NCBI GenBank assembly: GCA_903954205.1 | Contig: CAJBMR010000261.1 | Span: 1 to 29,012 of the forward strand | Length of the DNA stretch: 29,012 nt | Direction of reading: 5' to 3' | DNA from: an uncultured bacterium | Lineage (GTDB): Bacteria; Actinomycetota; Actinomycetes; S36-B12 | Shown: one piece after another, positions 1 to 6,755 of the stretch | Layout: the number at the start of each line of letters is the position of its first letter | Numbering within the stretch: the first letter of the stretch is position 1 | The notes under the pieces: model-generated | Seen by the model: only the letters and a program-made list of their open reading frames with translations | Told to the model about the DNA's origin: nothing | Database searches by the model: none | Translations under genes and position numbers: made by a program

Positions 1-26
1 CCTCGATAGGCGGGTTGTCCGCTCAC
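1..26 (-). CDS. Possible start of a gene running off the left edge
   Basis: A GTG at 26-24 on the minus strand opens eight codons (MSGQPAYR) to the window edge. A CACGCT hexamer lies 6 nt upstream of it, which is a weak match to the leaderless promoter pattern seen elsewhere in this window. Nothing can be said about function from eight codons. Bases 27-107 show no other supported feature. Confidence 0.2.
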
Positions 27-107
27 CATTTCAGCGTGAAGTCAGCACGACTGATGCAGCCGAGGTGACGCCGCACCGCGGTCTGCGAGATCCACGCACC
101 GGTCCTG

Positions 108-674
108 TCAGGAACCCACGGGAGAATCGAGTACGTCCCTCGTCGACACCACGGTGGCGAACTCGCCGTGCAGATTCGCCGCGGTCACGCGGGCGATCTC
201 CTCTGCCGGGATCACGGCACCATCCGGGCCGGTGCGGTCAAAGGTATGGGTCGCATCGATGACGAAGGTGACGTCGTAGCCGAGGTTGCCCGCCATACGC
301 GCCGTGGTCTCGCAGCAGTGGTTGGTCGTCACGCCGCAGATGGTCAGCCGCTGGATGCCGCGCTCCGTGAGCCAGACGTGCAGGTCCGGATCGCCGTAGA
401 AGGCAGAATTGACGTGCTTCGTGATGAGTACGTCGCCCTCGATGCCTGAGCGCAGGTCGTTGCCGGGCTGGCCGGGCCGCAGCGGGGATCCGGGCGAGAT
501 CGAGTCGTGGCGGACGATGACGATCGGGCGCTCGGCCGAGCGCCATGCGGCGATGAGTCCGGCGATGTTGGCCTCGCACTGCGGGTTGTCGCGCCGACCC
601 CACGCAGTGTCGTCGAAGCCCTCCTGTACGTCGACGACGACGAGCGCATGCTGAGGATCGGAAGTAAGGACCAT
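108..674 (-). CDS. Isochorismatase-family cysteine hydrolase
   Basis: A predicted cytosolic hydrolase of 188 residues, the usual length for the family. The catalytic triad is visible: Asp15 in LVVVDVQEGF, Lys86 in LITKHVNSAF, and the nucleophile Cys120 in GVTTNHCCETT. Members hydrolyse isochorismate, nicotinamide or carbamoyl compounds; the substrate here cannot be assigned, and there are no siderophore or NAD genes nearby. I chose the ATG at 674 because a TAGCCT hexamer lies 7 nt upstream and the protein then begins at the normal family start. An upstream in-frame start at 716 would add 14 residues and would read through the promoter of the divergent gene. The family is clear; the specific reaction is not. 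Confidence 0.88.
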   Translation of the reverse strand: MVLTSDPQHALVVVDVQEGFDDTAWGRRDNPQCEANIAGLIAAWRSAERPIVIVRHDSISPGSPLRPGQPGNDLRSGIEGDVLITKHVNSAFYGDPDLHVWLTERGIQRLTICGVTTNHCCETTARMAGNLGYDVTFVIDATHTFDRTGPDGAVIPAEEIARVTAANLHGEFATVVSTRDVLDSPVGS

Positions 675-680
675 GGCCCT

Positions 681-692
681 GAGGCTAGCCTC
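681..692. promoter_or_regulatory. Palindromic bidirectional leaderless promoter
   Basis: GAGGCTAGCCTC is a perfect 12-bp palindrome in the 23-bp gap between two divergent start codons. On the plus strand TAGCCT (686-691) lies 6 nt before the ATG at 698. On the minus strand TAGCCT (687-682) lies 7 nt before the ATG at 674. The two -10 hexamers share the central TA, so one element can serve both genes. There is no room for a Shine-Dalgarno leader on either side. Confidence 0.7.
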
Positions 693-697
693 CGGGA

Positions 698-1069
698 ATG
701 CATATCGAGATCGCACTCGACGTCAACGACGCCCCCGGCATGATCGCCTTCTGGTCGGCGGTGCTCGGGTACGACGTCGAGGATGAGGGGCGCTTCGACG
801 CACCCGATCGCGTCTACTGGTCACTCGTCGATCCCGCTGGCCGCGGGCCGCGCCTGGTGATCCAACGCGTGCCCGAGCCGGTGACGGCCAAGCCGCGGAT
901 ACACATCGACGTACATGAGCTCGACATCGAGACGGCGGCCGCGCGCGCGGTCGAGCTGGGAGCTACGCGGATCGATGACGAGCCCGTCACCGAAGTCGGC
1001 GCGGCCTGGATCCGGCTTGAGGACCCCGAAGGCAACGTCTTCTGCATCGTGCAGGAGCGCCGCCCCTGA
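698..1069 (+). CDS. VOC-family (glyoxalase-fold) protein
   Basis: A 123-residue protein with the vicinal oxygen chelate fold. It opens with HIEIALDVNDAPGMIAFWSAVLGY, typical of the first beta-alpha-beta-beta-beta unit, and the second unit contains HIDVHELD and ends with the usual DPEGNVFCIVQE strand. Many small actinobacterial proteins of this type are annotated as glyoxalase or bleomycin-resistance-like. The substrate is unknown. It has a leaderless start at ATG 698, 6 nt after TAGCCT. It diverges from the isochorismatase-family gene and shares its promoter palindrome, so the two are probably co-expressed. Confidence 0.85.
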   Translation: MHIEIALDVNDAPGMIAFWSAVLGYDVEDEGRFDAPDRVYWSLVDPAGRGPRLVIQRVPEPVTAKPRIHIDVHELDIETAAARAVELGATRIDDEPVTEVGAAWIRLEDPEGNVFCIVQERRP

Positions 1070-1085
1070 GACACGCGCGACACTT

Positions 1086-1101
1086 AGCACTCGAAGGTGC
1101 T
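1086..1101. terminator. Small hairpin after the VOC gene
   Basis: AGCAC-TCGAAG-GTGCT forms a short stem-loop 16 nt after the VOC stop, enclosed by a wider inverted repeat GCGACAC (1077-1083) and GTGTCGC (1119-1125). It could be a terminator or an operator for the next gene. There is no clear T-tract, so the call is tentative. Confidence 0.35.
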
Positions 1102-1136
1102 TGTCTGCTAGGCCCCTCGTGTCGCAGTCTTCGTCC

Positions 1137-1652
1137 ATGGGGATCGAGGTCTCGGCCTTCGCCGGCAAGGACCGCCGCCTGGCCGGCTTCATCCTGGCCG
1201 GGCGCTGGCCCGACACCACGCGCGAGTGGACCCAGTTCCTCGCGATCGCCGTGCGCTTCGCGGCCACGCCTGGCCTGCTGCAGACGACCACCGTCTTCCG
1301 CGCGGTCGATGACCTGCCCGACGACCCCGAGCCCGAAGTGGTCGGCCTCATCACCGCTGCTGGGCCGGTGCTCGGTGAAGGCGCACCGAAGCCCGGGCAG
1401 TTCGCCGATCCGCAGCCCGCGGCCCTCATCGTCCTTCACCCACCCACGGAAACGCGGCCATCCACTCCCGAGGCCGAAGGTGCCGCGTCAGGTTGCGTGC
1501 TGCTGCCCGGTATCCCTCACCTGGGGCTCGATCACCGGGCGGGATGGGTGGAGGCGGAGGCTGATGGCACGGTGACGCGTCTGCTCAGCAGGGTGAGCGT
1601 CAACCTGGGCGAAGATCCCGACATCGCAGTCCTCGCCACGCTCTGTGCGTGA
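1137..1652 (+). CDS. Hypothetical protein, 171 aa
   Basis: I do not recognise this protein. It starts MGIEVSAFAGKDRRLAGF and reads through 171 residues with normal high-GC codon use. No signal peptide or membrane segment is evident, and it looks cytosolic. The ATG at 1137 was chosen because a CAGTCT hexamer, a weak form of the local leaderless -10, lies 6 nt upstream. Extending the frame further upstream would run into the end of the VOC gene on a shadow frame. It is convergent with the next gene, with 3 bp between the stops. It may be a conserved actinobacterial protein, but no function is proposed. Confidence 0.65.
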   Translation: MGIEVSAFAGKDRRLAGFILAGRWPDTTREWTQFLAIAVRFAATPGLLQTTTVFRAVDDLPDDPEPEVVGLITAAGPVLGEGAPKPGQFADPQPAALIVLHPPTETRPSTPEAEGAASGCVLLPGIPHLGLDHRAGWVEAEADGTVTRLLSRVSVNLGEDPDIAVLATLCA

Positions 1653-1655
1653 CGC

Positions 1656-2273
1656 TCAGGCGGACTGGCCGTCGCCGGCGTCACCACTGCCGGTGAAGTA
1701 GATCAGTTCGATACGCGCCAGGGTGCCCAGCGGGTCGAAGAGAGGTACGGCCGCGACCAGCGGGTCCTTGGCAAGCGCAAACGTGTCGTTGACCGCGGGC
1801 TGCGGGCGGAACCACTCGGCCGGATCCTCGGCCGCGGCAGCCATGTAGTCGATCCAGGCCTCGTTGTGTGCGAGGTAAGCCTGTTGCGCATCCAGCAGTT
1901 GCGTGTGCCAGGGCGTGATGCCGACTCCAGCGACGAACCCGCCCGCGTCGGCGATCGCCACCCCTCCACGCTCGGCGACATCGGAGAGCTCGGCGCGCAA
2001 CTGCTCGCGCTCCTCGTCAGTGAGGTTCTCGGTGTCATACGCCGACAGCACCTCATCGAACTCTGCCTGGGTCGCCATCATCGCCATCTCGGACTGCTCA
2101 ACAGTCGCGACGAGGCTGTCGGCCTCGAGCGAGCGCAGGGCCAACTCCGCCGCGGCGGCGAAGTTGGCGACCGTGATGAGCACCAGCGCGGAGATCCCGA
2201 TCGTCCACACCACCCAGGCGGGCACCCCGCGCCTGGGTGACTCCTGACCGGTCTCCAATACCTCCTGGCTCAC
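1656..2273 (-). CDS. Single-pass membrane protein of unknown function
   Basis: A protein of about 205 residues with a short cytoplasmic N-terminus, one strong membrane segment (VPAWVVWTIGISALVLITV, about residues 18-36), and a long predicted extracytoplasmic part rich in Glu, Ala and Asp. The frame stays open upstream of the likely start. I prefer the GTG at 2273, which has a CAGGAT hexamer 6 nt upstream. The alternative ATG at 2309 would overlap the ATG of the divergent oxidoreductase gene and cover its promoter. I do not recognise a family. Its divergence from the tmsA-like gene may be incidental. Confidence 0.65.
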   Translation of the reverse strand: MSQEVLETGQESPRRGVPAWVVWTIGISALVLITVANFAAAAELALRSLEADSLVATVEQSEMAMMATQAEFDEVLSAYDTENLTDEEREQLRAELSDVAERGGVAIADAGGFVAGVGITPWHTQLLDAQQAYLAHNEAWIDYMAAAAEDPAEWFRPQPAVNDTFALAKDPLVAAVPLFDPLGTLARIELIYFTGSGDAGDGQSA

Positions 2274-2294
2274 GTGACCATCCTGGGCTACGAC

Positions 2295-2300
2295 TACCTT
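2295..2300 (+). promoter_or_regulatory. Leaderless -10 hexamer of the tmsA-like gene
   Basis: TACCTT ends 7 nt before the ATG at 2308, and there is no Shine-Dalgarno sequence between them. Confidence 0.5.
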
Positions 2301-2307
2301 TGCTCGC

Positions 2308-3750
2308 ATGTCGGCCACCCCGGACACGGCCGCGCCCGGCGGGTCGGCCGAGCCATCGGACTCGCCGCCCTGGCGCGCGACGTACGACGCCCGGGTCGCG
2401 CGGCTGCGCGCGCAGTACGACGCCATCCCGGCCGGGGCACCCGTGCGGCTGGCGAAGCGCACCTCCAACCTCTTCCGGCAGCGCGCAGACTCCACGGTCC
2501 CCGGTCTCGACGTCGCCGACTTCGATGGTGTCCTGTCCGTCGACCCCGTCGCCCGCACGGCCGAAGTCCAGGGGATGACGACGTACGAGCACCTCGTCGA
2601 GGCAACCCTCCCGCACGGGCTCATGCCGCTATGCGTGCCGCAGCTCAAGACGATCACCCTGGGTGGCGCGGTGACAGGCCTCGGGATCGAGAGCACGAGC
2701 TTCATCTGGGGGCTGCCGCACGAGTCAGTCATCGAGATGGATGTCCTCACCGGAGACGGCCAGATCCTCACGGTGAGCGGCCGGCCCGACGACCCGCACC
2801 GCGATCTCTACTACGGCTTTCCCAATTCCTACGGCACGCTCGGCTACGCCCTGCGCCTGAAGATCGAGCTCGAGCCGGTCAAGCCCTTCGTGCGCCTACG
2901 CCACATCCCCTTCCCCACCGCACAGGCCATGGCCGATGCGATGGCGCGGATCGTCGAGACACACGAATGGGACGGTGAGGCCGTCGACTTCCTCGACGGC
3001 ACGGTCTTCTCGGCCACCGAGCAGTACCTCACTCTCGGGCGCATGACCGATGACGCTGGCGGTCAGCAGCCGAGCGGCTACACCGGCATGGACATCTACT
3101 ACCGCTCGATCCAGCGCAAGCGCGAGGACCTTCTCACCATTCACGACTACATCTGGCGCTGGGACACGGACTGGTTCTGGTGCTCGCGTGCCTTCGGCAC
3201 GCAGAAGCCGCTCGTACGTCGATTCTGGCCCAAGACCAAACTGCGCAGTGACGTCTACTGGAAGATCATCAAGTGGGATCGGCGCACGAAGTTCTCCACC
3301 AAGGCCGCACGCATCCGCCGCCGTCCCGCGCGTGAAGAGGTCGTGCAGGACATCGAGGTGCCCATCGATCGCCTCGGGGAATTCCTCGACTTCTTCCACC
3401 GCGAGGTCGGCATCGAGCCGATCTGGGTCTGCCCGCTTCGGCAGCGAGACCCGGCCGCCCGCTGGCCGCTCTACGAATTCGACCCGCAGGTCACCTATGT
3501 CAACGTCGGCTTCTGGTCCACCGTGCCCCTGCCGCCGGGGGTGGACCCCGCCGAGGGCCGCGTCAACCGGCGGATCGAGGCCACGGTCACCGAGCTCGAG
3601 GGGAGGAAATCCCTGTATTCCTCGGCGTACTACTCCCCTGAGGAATTCTGGAGCATCTACGGAGGCGGGGACTACCAGCGGCTCAAGGGGGTCTACGATC
3701 CCGCATCGCGGCTCCTCGACCTCTACGACAAGGTCGTGCGCCGCCGCTAG
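2308..3750 (+). CDS. tmsA: FAD-binding oxidoreductase, predicted 10-methylene fatty acyl reductase
   Basis: A 480-residue flavoprotein of the FAD_binding_4 / DWARF1 (delta-24 sterol reductase-like) family. The cofactor region spans roughly residues 45-190 and shows KRTSNLFR (50-57) and ITLGGAVTGLGIESTSF (116-132), which contacts FAD in relatives. The gene is followed 28 bp later by a cyclopropane-synthase-like methyltransferase. In mycobacteria and corynebacteria that pairing makes 10-methyl branched acids such as tuberculostearic acid: the methyltransferase adds a methylene to oleoyl phospholipid, and the flavoprotein reduces it. The same assignment here is an inference from family and gene order. 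The start is the ATG at 2308, preceded by TACCTT. Other DWARF1-like oxidoreductases have different substrates, so the pairing carries the weight. Confidence 0.8.
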   Translation: MSATPDTAAPGGSAEPSDSPPWRATYDARVARLRAQYDAIPAGAPVRLAKRTSNLFRQRADSTVPGLDVADFDGVLSVDPVARTAEVQGMTTYEHLVEATLPHGLMPLCVPQLKTITLGGAVTGLGIESTSFIWGLPHESVIEMDVLTGDGQILTVSGRPDDPHRDLYYGFPNSYGTLGYALRLKIELEPVKPFVRLRHIPFPTAQAMADAMARIVETHEWDGEAVDFLDGTVFSATEQYLTLGRMTDDAGGQQPSGYTGMDIYYRSIQRKREDLLTIHDYIWRWDTDWFWCSRAFGTQKPLVRRFWPKTKLRSDVYWKIIKWDRRTKFSTKAARIRRRPAREEVVQDIEVPIDRLGEFLDFFHREVGIEPIWVCPLRQRDPAARWPLYEFDPQVTYVNVGFWSTVPLPPGVDPAEGRVNRRIEATVTELEGRKSLYSSAYYSPEEFWSIYGGGDYQRLKGVYDPASRLLDLYDKVVRRR

Positions 3751-3770
3751 GCACACAGCATGACCCTCGG

Positions 3771-3776
3771 GAGGAA
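3771..3776 (+). promoter_or_regulatory. Shine-Dalgarno of the tmsB-like gene
   Basis: GAGGAA (within CGGGAGGAATCATG) lies just before the ATG at 3779. It decides this start over an out-of-frame ATG at 3760 and shows that internal operon genes here use ribosome binding sites, unlike the leaderless first genes. Confidence 0.6.
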
Positions 3777-3778
3777 TC

Positions 3779-5041
3779 ATGGACCTCGCCACCGCCTTCG
3801 CCACCGTGGTGCCAGCCGAACGCCGAGTCGGCTTCAAGGCATACGACGGCTCGAGCACCGGCCTCATCGGCGCCGAGGTGGTCCTAGAGATCACCAGCCC
3901 GCGCGGTGTCCACTACATCGCAGCCTCGCCCAACCAACTTGGCCTTGCGCGCGCCTACGTCACCGGTGACCTCGAGATCCACGGCGACGTCTATGAGGCT
4001 CTCAACCGCCTCTACCCCATGCCCCTTGACCACGTGTCCGTGGTGGACCGCGCACGCCTGGTCAAGCGATTCGCCCGCGAGGCACTCGTGCGCCCCGAGC
4101 CTCCGGCGCAGGAACGAGCCCTCGGAGGCCGCCGTCACTCCAAGCGGCGTGACGCCGAGGCGATCCATCACCACTACGACGTGAGCAACACGTTCTATTC
4201 GATGGTGCTGGGCCCATCGATGGCCTACACCTGCGCCGTCTTCCCCAACAAAGAGGCATCGCTCGAGCTCGCGCAGGAGGAGAAGTTCGACCTCGTGTGC
4301 CGCAAGCTCAACCTCCAGCCGGGCATGCGCCTGCTCGACGTCGGCTGCGGCTGGGGCGGCATGGTGCTGCATGCCGTCAAGAACTACGGCGTATCCGCCA
4401 TCGGCGTGACTCTGTCCCAGCAGCAGGCGGAGTGGGGCCAGCGGGCCATCGAGGATGCCGGCCTGGGCAATCAGGCCCAGGTCCGCTTCAGCGACTACCG
4501 CGATGTCAAGGAAACCGGCTTCGACGCGATCTCCTCGATCGGGCTCACCGAGCACATCGGCCGCGCCAACTACCCCTCCTACTTCTCCTTCCTCTACGGC
4601 AAACTCAAGCCGGAGGGGCGACTGCTCAACCACTGCATCACCCGGCCGGACGGTAAGTGGCCCGCGCTCTACAAGCGCAGCTTCATCAACCGCTACGTCT
4701 TCCCTGACGGCGAGCTCACCCCGCCCGGACCGATCATCACCGACATGAACGAGGCCGGATTCGAGATCCGCCACGAGGAGAACCTCCGCGAGCACTACGC
4801 CCTGACGCTCAAGCACTGGTGCGAGAACCTCGAGCGCAATTGGGACGCCTGCGTGGCCGAGGCCGGCCTCCCGACCGCGCGCGTGTGGCGCCTCTACATG
4901 GCGGCATCGCGCCTGGGCTTCGACATCAACACGATCCAGCTGCACCAGGTCCTCGGCGTCAAGGTCGGCGAGCGCGGCAAGTCCGGTATCCCGCTGCGAG
5001 TTTCGGGTGAGACCTGGTCCCTCACCGCCCCCGAAGGCTGA
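3779..5041 (+). CDS. tmsB: Cyclopropane-synthase-family methyltransferase, predicted fatty acyl 10-methylene transferase
   Basis: A 420-residue SAM-dependent methyltransferase of the cyclopropane-fatty-acyl-phospholipid synthase family. The N-terminal lipid-binding part covers about residues 1-120. HHYDVSNTFYSMVLGPSMAYTCAVF begins near residue 130 and matches the family substrate-site motif. The SAM-binding glycine loop LLDVGCGWGG is at 185-194. The length fits this family. Directly behind the tmsA-like flavoprotein with its own Shine-Dalgarno sequence, it most likely methylenates the double bond of oleoyl phospholipids at the membrane face, and the flavoprotein then reduces the product. A plain cyclopropane synthase remains possible if the pairing is misleading. 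Confidence 0.85.
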   Translation: MDLATAFATVVPAERRVGFKAYDGSSTGLIGAEVVLEITSPRGVHYIAASPNQLGLARAYVTGDLEIHGDVYEALNRLYPMPLDHVSVVDRARLVKRFAREALVRPEPPAQERALGGRRHSKRRDAEAIHHHYDVSNTFYSMVLGPSMAYTCAVFPNKEASLELAQEEKFDLVCRKLNLQPGMRLLDVGCGWGGMVLHAVKNYGVSAIGVTLSQQQAEWGQRAIEDAGLGNQAQVRFSDYRDVKETGFDAISSIGLTEHIGRANYPSYFSFLYGKLKPEGRLLNHCITRPDGKWPALYKRSFINRYVFPDGELTPPGPIITDMNEAGFEIRHEENLREHYALTLKHWCENLERNWDACVAEAGLPTARVWRLYMAASRLGFDINTIQLHQVLGVKVGERGKSGIPLRVSGETWSLTAPEG

Positions 5042-5086
5042 TACGGTCCGGCTCCCGGAGCGTCCGGTATCGAGGCAGGAGTCGAT

Positions 5087-5461
5087 ATGAGCGCAATGCA
5101 GGATCCGAACGCCGACGGCGAGACCCTCTACCGCGAGTTCGTCGCCGCTGTTGCCGCCAAGGACTGGACCGCCGTTGACGCGATCCTGGCCGCGGACTTC
5201 CAGTCGGCGCACACCGACGGTCCGCGCGACAAGGCCGCCGAGATCGAGATGCTCAAGGCCCTGGACCTTGGCACCTACTCGCTCACCGACTTCGCCACGA
5301 CCCGCGGCGGGGACACCCTCGTGGCCACGCATTGGCTGTCGGTCGAGGAGACCATTGACGGCTCGCGTCTGTCGACCAAGGCCGCGCCGCGCCTGACCGT
5401 GTGGCGCAACGGCGCTTCCGGCTGGCAGATCATCGCGATCGCCAACCTCAACCCCGCCTGA
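5087..5461 (+). CDS. NTF2-like (DUF4440/SnoaL-type) protein
   Basis: A 124-residue protein with the cone-shaped NTF2-like pattern: an N-terminal helix LYREFVAAVAAKDWTAVDAIL, a strand region containing LVATHWLS, and a closing strand TVWRNGASGWQIIAIANLN. Such proteins act as small enzymes or ligand-binding domains, and the ligand is not predictable. It lies 45 bp after the tmsB-like gene with a GGCAGGAG ribosome site before the ATG at 5087, so it is probably the third gene of that operon. The third gene usual in mycobacteria (tmsC) is a different, longer family, so this is not its homologue. It is convergent with the SDR gene, with 4 bp between the stops. Confidence 0.75.
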   Translation: MSAMQDPNADGETLYREFVAAVAAKDWTAVDAILAADFQSAHTDGPRDKAAEIEMLKALDLGTYSLTDFATTRGGDTLVATHWLSVEETIDGSRLSTKAAPRLTVWRNGASGWQIIAIANLNPA

Positions 5462-5465
5462 CGCG

Positions 5466-6272
5466 TCAGTAGAGAGCGGGGCCGGCGAGGTTCATTCCGC
5501 CGTCGGCCACCAGGGTGATGCCCGTGATGTAGTCACCCGCAGGACTCATCCAGAAGCCGATGACCGCAGCGACGTCGTCCACGGACTGCAGCCGCTGAGC
5601 GGGAATCACCTGGGCGACCTGCTCGGGATCGAGGCCGTAGCGCTCCCAGGCCTCGGTGTGCACGATGCCGGGTGCGACGGCGATGGTGCGCACACCGCGC
5701 GAACTCCACTCCTGGGCCCAGGTCGCCGTGAGGCTTTCGACACCCGCGCGGGCCGCTGACGAGTGAGACATGCCGACGATGCCGCGGTGCGGGGTCAAGG
5801 TCATGGTGACGCTGGCGATCTTGCCGTAGCCCGCGGGCAGCATCGAGCGCTTGGCTACCTGGGTCGAGACGTACCAGGTGGCGTCAAGATTGAGTCGCTC
5901 CACAGCGCGGAAGCCGTTGTAGGAGATGTCCTCCGCGCGCGCGACGAACTGCCCTCCGGCGTTGTTGACCAGCAGGTCGATGCGCTCCATGTTGCCGAGC
6001 ACGGCGTCGATCAGGGCATCGACATTCTCAGGCTCGCGGATGTCGCAGGGGTACGCCGAAGCCGCCCCGCCCGCGGCCTCGATGGCGGCCACAGCCTCCG
6101 CCAGCGGCTCCTCGCGACGACCGGTGACCGCCACGCGAGCACCCAGTCGGGCGAGCAGCTCGGCGGTCGCGCGGCCGATGCCGGTGCCACCGCCCGTGAC
6201 GAGCGCCGTACGACCCGCAAGCGAGCCGGGAGCGAGGGAGTCGAGGGCGTCGGGTCTGCGCGGGGGTGCCAT
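5466..6272 (-). CDS. SDR-family oxidoreductase, enoyl-CoA reductase (PECR)-like
   Basis: A 268-residue Rossmann-fold short-chain dehydrogenase. The nucleotide-binding TGGGTGIG is at 26-33 and NNAGGQF at 103-109. The usual YxxxK catalytic pair is replaced: aligned on the following helix, Tyr becomes Ser171 and Lys becomes Arg175 (HSSAARAGVESLT). From memory, NN(A/G)GGQF together with HS(G/S)AARAGV matches the group containing peroxisomal trans-2-enoyl-CoA reductase and related 2,4-dienoyl-CoA reductases, which lack the canonical tyrosine. A role in unsaturated acyl-CoA metabolism is therefore more likely than alcohol dehydrogenation. The ATG at 6272 has TAGGGT 6 nt upstream, a good leaderless start. 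Confidence 0.82.
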   Translation of the reverse strand: MAPPRRPDALDSLAPGSLAGRTALVTGGGTGIGRATAELLARLGARVAVTGRREEPLAEAVAAIEAAGGAASAYPCDIREPENVDALIDAVLGNMERIDLLVNNAGGQFVARAEDISYNGFRAVERLNLDATWYVSTQVAKRSMLPAGYGKIASVTMTLTPHRGIVGMSHSSAARAGVESLTATWAQEWSSRGVRTIAVAPGIVHTEAWERYGLDPEQVAQVIPAQRLQSVDDVAAVIGFWMSPAGDYITGITLVADGGMNLAGPALY

Positions 6273-6278
6273 GCGCCC

Positions 6279-6284
6279 ACCCTA
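6279..6284 (-). promoter_or_regulatory. Leaderless -10 hexamer of the SDR gene
   Basis: On the minus strand TAGGGT is followed by a 6-nt spacer and the ATG at 6272. No ribosome site fits between. Confidence 0.6.
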
Positions 6285-6296
6285 GTGACGCCCACC

Positions 6297-6363
6297 TTCG
6301 TTCAGTGGCGACTTATCGCACGTTCCCGGGCGAAAATGACGCTGTAAGTCGCCACTCAACGAA
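6297..6363. repeat. Long imperfect inverted repeat
   Basis: Arms of 19 bp at 6297-6315 and 6345-6363 pair with a single mismatch (TTCGTTCAGTGGCGACTTA against TTCGTTGAGTGGCGACTTA), around a 29-nt loop. It fills the gap between the stop of the CsoR-family gene (6366) and the promoter of the SDR gene. It has no T-tract. It could act as a factor-assisted terminator for the upstream gene, or be a copy of a dispersed palindromic element. Confidence 0.7.
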
Positions 6364-6365
6364 CG

Positions 6366-6644
6366 TCAGGCGAGGGCGAGGAAGAGCTTTTCGAGTTGCT
6401 CCGCGCTCATCGGCGGCTTCTCGCCACGACCCTCGGCCGCGGCGCACTGCTGCAGGCCGTTAGCCACGACCTTGAAGCCTGCCCGGTCGAGTGCGCGTGA
6501 CACGGCGGCGAGCTGGGTCACGACCTCCCCGCAGTCACGGCCGTCCTCGATCATGGAGATGATGCCGGCGACCTGGCCCTGCACGCGCTTCAGGCGGGTG
6601 ACCACCTCGCGCCGGCAGACGTCGTCCATCGTGATGGGGGCCAT
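6366..6644 (-). CDS. CsoR/CstR-family metal- or persulfide-sensing repressor
   Basis: A 92-residue all-helical repressor of the DUF156 (CsoR/RcnR/FrmR/CstR) family. VTRLKRVQGQVAGIISMIEDGRDC carries the family's N-terminal helix and the first ligand, Cys38. The second, Cys67, is in LQQC. The His of the copper CsoR ligand set, four residues before Cys67, is Gly63 here, so Cu(I) sensing of the CsoR type is unlikely and a two-cysteine CstR-like sulfur sensor is possible. A G/C-tract operator lies upstream at 6737-6750. The ATG at 6644 gives the normal family length. A GTG at 6725, 7 nt after a TATCCT hexamer, would add 27 Pro/Gly/Ala-rich residues and cannot be excluded. Confidence 0.85.
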   Translation of the reverse strand: MAPITMDDVCRREVVTRLKRVQGQVAGIISMIEDGRDCGEVVTQLAAVSRALDRAGFKVVANGLQQCAAAEGRGEKPPMSAEQLEKLFLALA

Positions 6645-6732
6645 GTGCGCACCTGCACCTTCGGGTGGGGACCGGTGGATCGGCGGGGCCGCCCCTGTCG
6701 GTCGCGTCCGCCCGGCGGGCGGCACTCTCCCA

Positions 6733-6750
6733 AGGATACCCCTGGGGGTA
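6733..6750 (-). promoter_or_regulatory. CsoR-family operator overlapping a -10 hexamer
   Basis: On the plus strand 6737-6750 reads TACCCCTGGGGGTA, a near-palindrome of the TACCCC/GGGGTA form typical of CsoR/CstR operators. The adjoining minus-strand TATCCT hexamer (6738-6733) overlaps it by two bases. It sits immediately upstream of the CsoR-family gene and just after the ideR stop, so repressor binding would block transcription of its own gene. Confidence 0.75.
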
Positions 6751-6755
6751 GTCGA

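Noticed and set aside
1..107. Minus-strand open frame ending in HLGCISRADFTLKW with a stop at 25-23, as the tail of an upstream gene
   Set aside because: It would overlap the end of the isochorismatase gene in another frame, has no recognisable motif, and is short enough to be chance.
681..692. GAGGCTAGCCTC as a DtxR/IdeR iron box
   Set aside because: It contains the TAGCCT core, but the 19-bp iron box has an odd-length centre and flanking TTAGGTTAG arms that are missing here. The -10 reading explains the palindrome better.
1084..1111. TTAGCACTC followed by GTCTGCTAG, resembling a CIRCE (HrcA) operator
   Set aside because: The first half-site is perfect but the second matches only 6 of 9 and the spacer is 10 rather than 9. 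The same bases form the hairpin AGCAC/GTGCT after the VOC gene, which explains the half-site, and the next gene is not a chaperone.
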